From Candidatus Berkelbacteria bacterium (GTDB lineage: Bacteria > Patescibacteriota > UBA1384 > VFKW01): a stretch of DNA of 6,395 bases. Position numbers and translations under genes: made by a program. The notes beneath the pieces were generated by a model that saw only the letters and a program-made list of their open reading frames with translations, had not been told where the DNA came from and did not search any database. The stretch is from NCBI GenBank assembly GCA_009885355.1, contig VFKW01000057.1:1-6395 (forward strand), in the 5' to 3' direction. Shown here piece after piece: positions 6,361-6,395 of the stretch. How positions within the stretch are numbered: the stretch's first letter is position 1; each line of letters opens with the position of its first letter.

Positions 6361-6380
6361 AAGCTTTTGTAAACGGTATT

Positions 6381-6395
6381 GGACTTGTCATGTCC
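6381..6395. repeat. Imperfect palindrome at the window edge
   Basis: GGACTTGTCATGTCC is symmetric except at its centre and at one mismatched pair: GGAC pairs with GTCC and TG with CA. It could be a protein binding site or promoter element of a gene beyond the window. The element is short and cut off by the window end, so chance is a fair explanation. Confidence 0.2.

Noticed and set aside
15..6373. Ten-base inverted match between the window ends (TTTACAAAAG at 15-24 and CTTTTGTAAA at 6364-6373)
   Set aside because: It is short and AT-rich, and does not extend on either side. Chance is likely, so it is not called as element ends or attachment sites.

Overview
This window holds a single plus-strand gene cluster for a type IV pilus or type II secretion-like filament. 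Genes are densely packed, each with its own Shine-Dalgarno sequence. In order it contains: a pilin C-terminal fragment (78-473); three minor pilins with class III signal peptides, resembling GspH/FimT (491-1129), GspI/PilV (1137-1676) and GspJ/PilW (1684-2202); an 890-residue protein with a PilX/GspK-type N-terminus and a large repeat region that looks like a beta-propeller (2229-4901); the inner-membrane platform protein PilC/GspF (4916-6064, frameshifted, originally ending at 6129); and a small hydrophobic protein of unknown function (6138-6338). The last gene ends inside a terminator-like hairpin. The pilin order matches G-H-I-J-K of type II secretion operons, with the F gene placed last.

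The genes make sense together. Minor pilins H, I, J and K prime the filament and form its tip. PilC/GspF is the membrane platform on which an ATPase drives assembly. The K-position protein is the unusual one: it appears to combine a PilX-like pilin stalk with a LVIVD-like propeller. That would put in one chain what PilX and PilY1 do as separate proteins in other bacteria. The ATPases, PilM/N/O, prepilin peptidase and secretin are not in the window.

Two genes look damaged. The first pilin lacks its hydrophobic N-terminal helix, and its surviving part abuts a very AT-rich 77-base edge (21 G/C of 77). PilC has lost one base near 6031, which moves its last membrane helix into another frame.

The organism cannot be named from this window. 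The pilin fragment style, compact layout and standard stop codons suit a Candidate Phyla Radiation (Patescibacteria) genome, but this is an inference from general familiarity, not from a marker gene. The genetic code is standard as far as can be seen: no in-frame TGA occurs in the long genes. No tRNA, rRNA, CRISPR array or insertion sequence was seen. No stretch over 300 bases lacks a gene.
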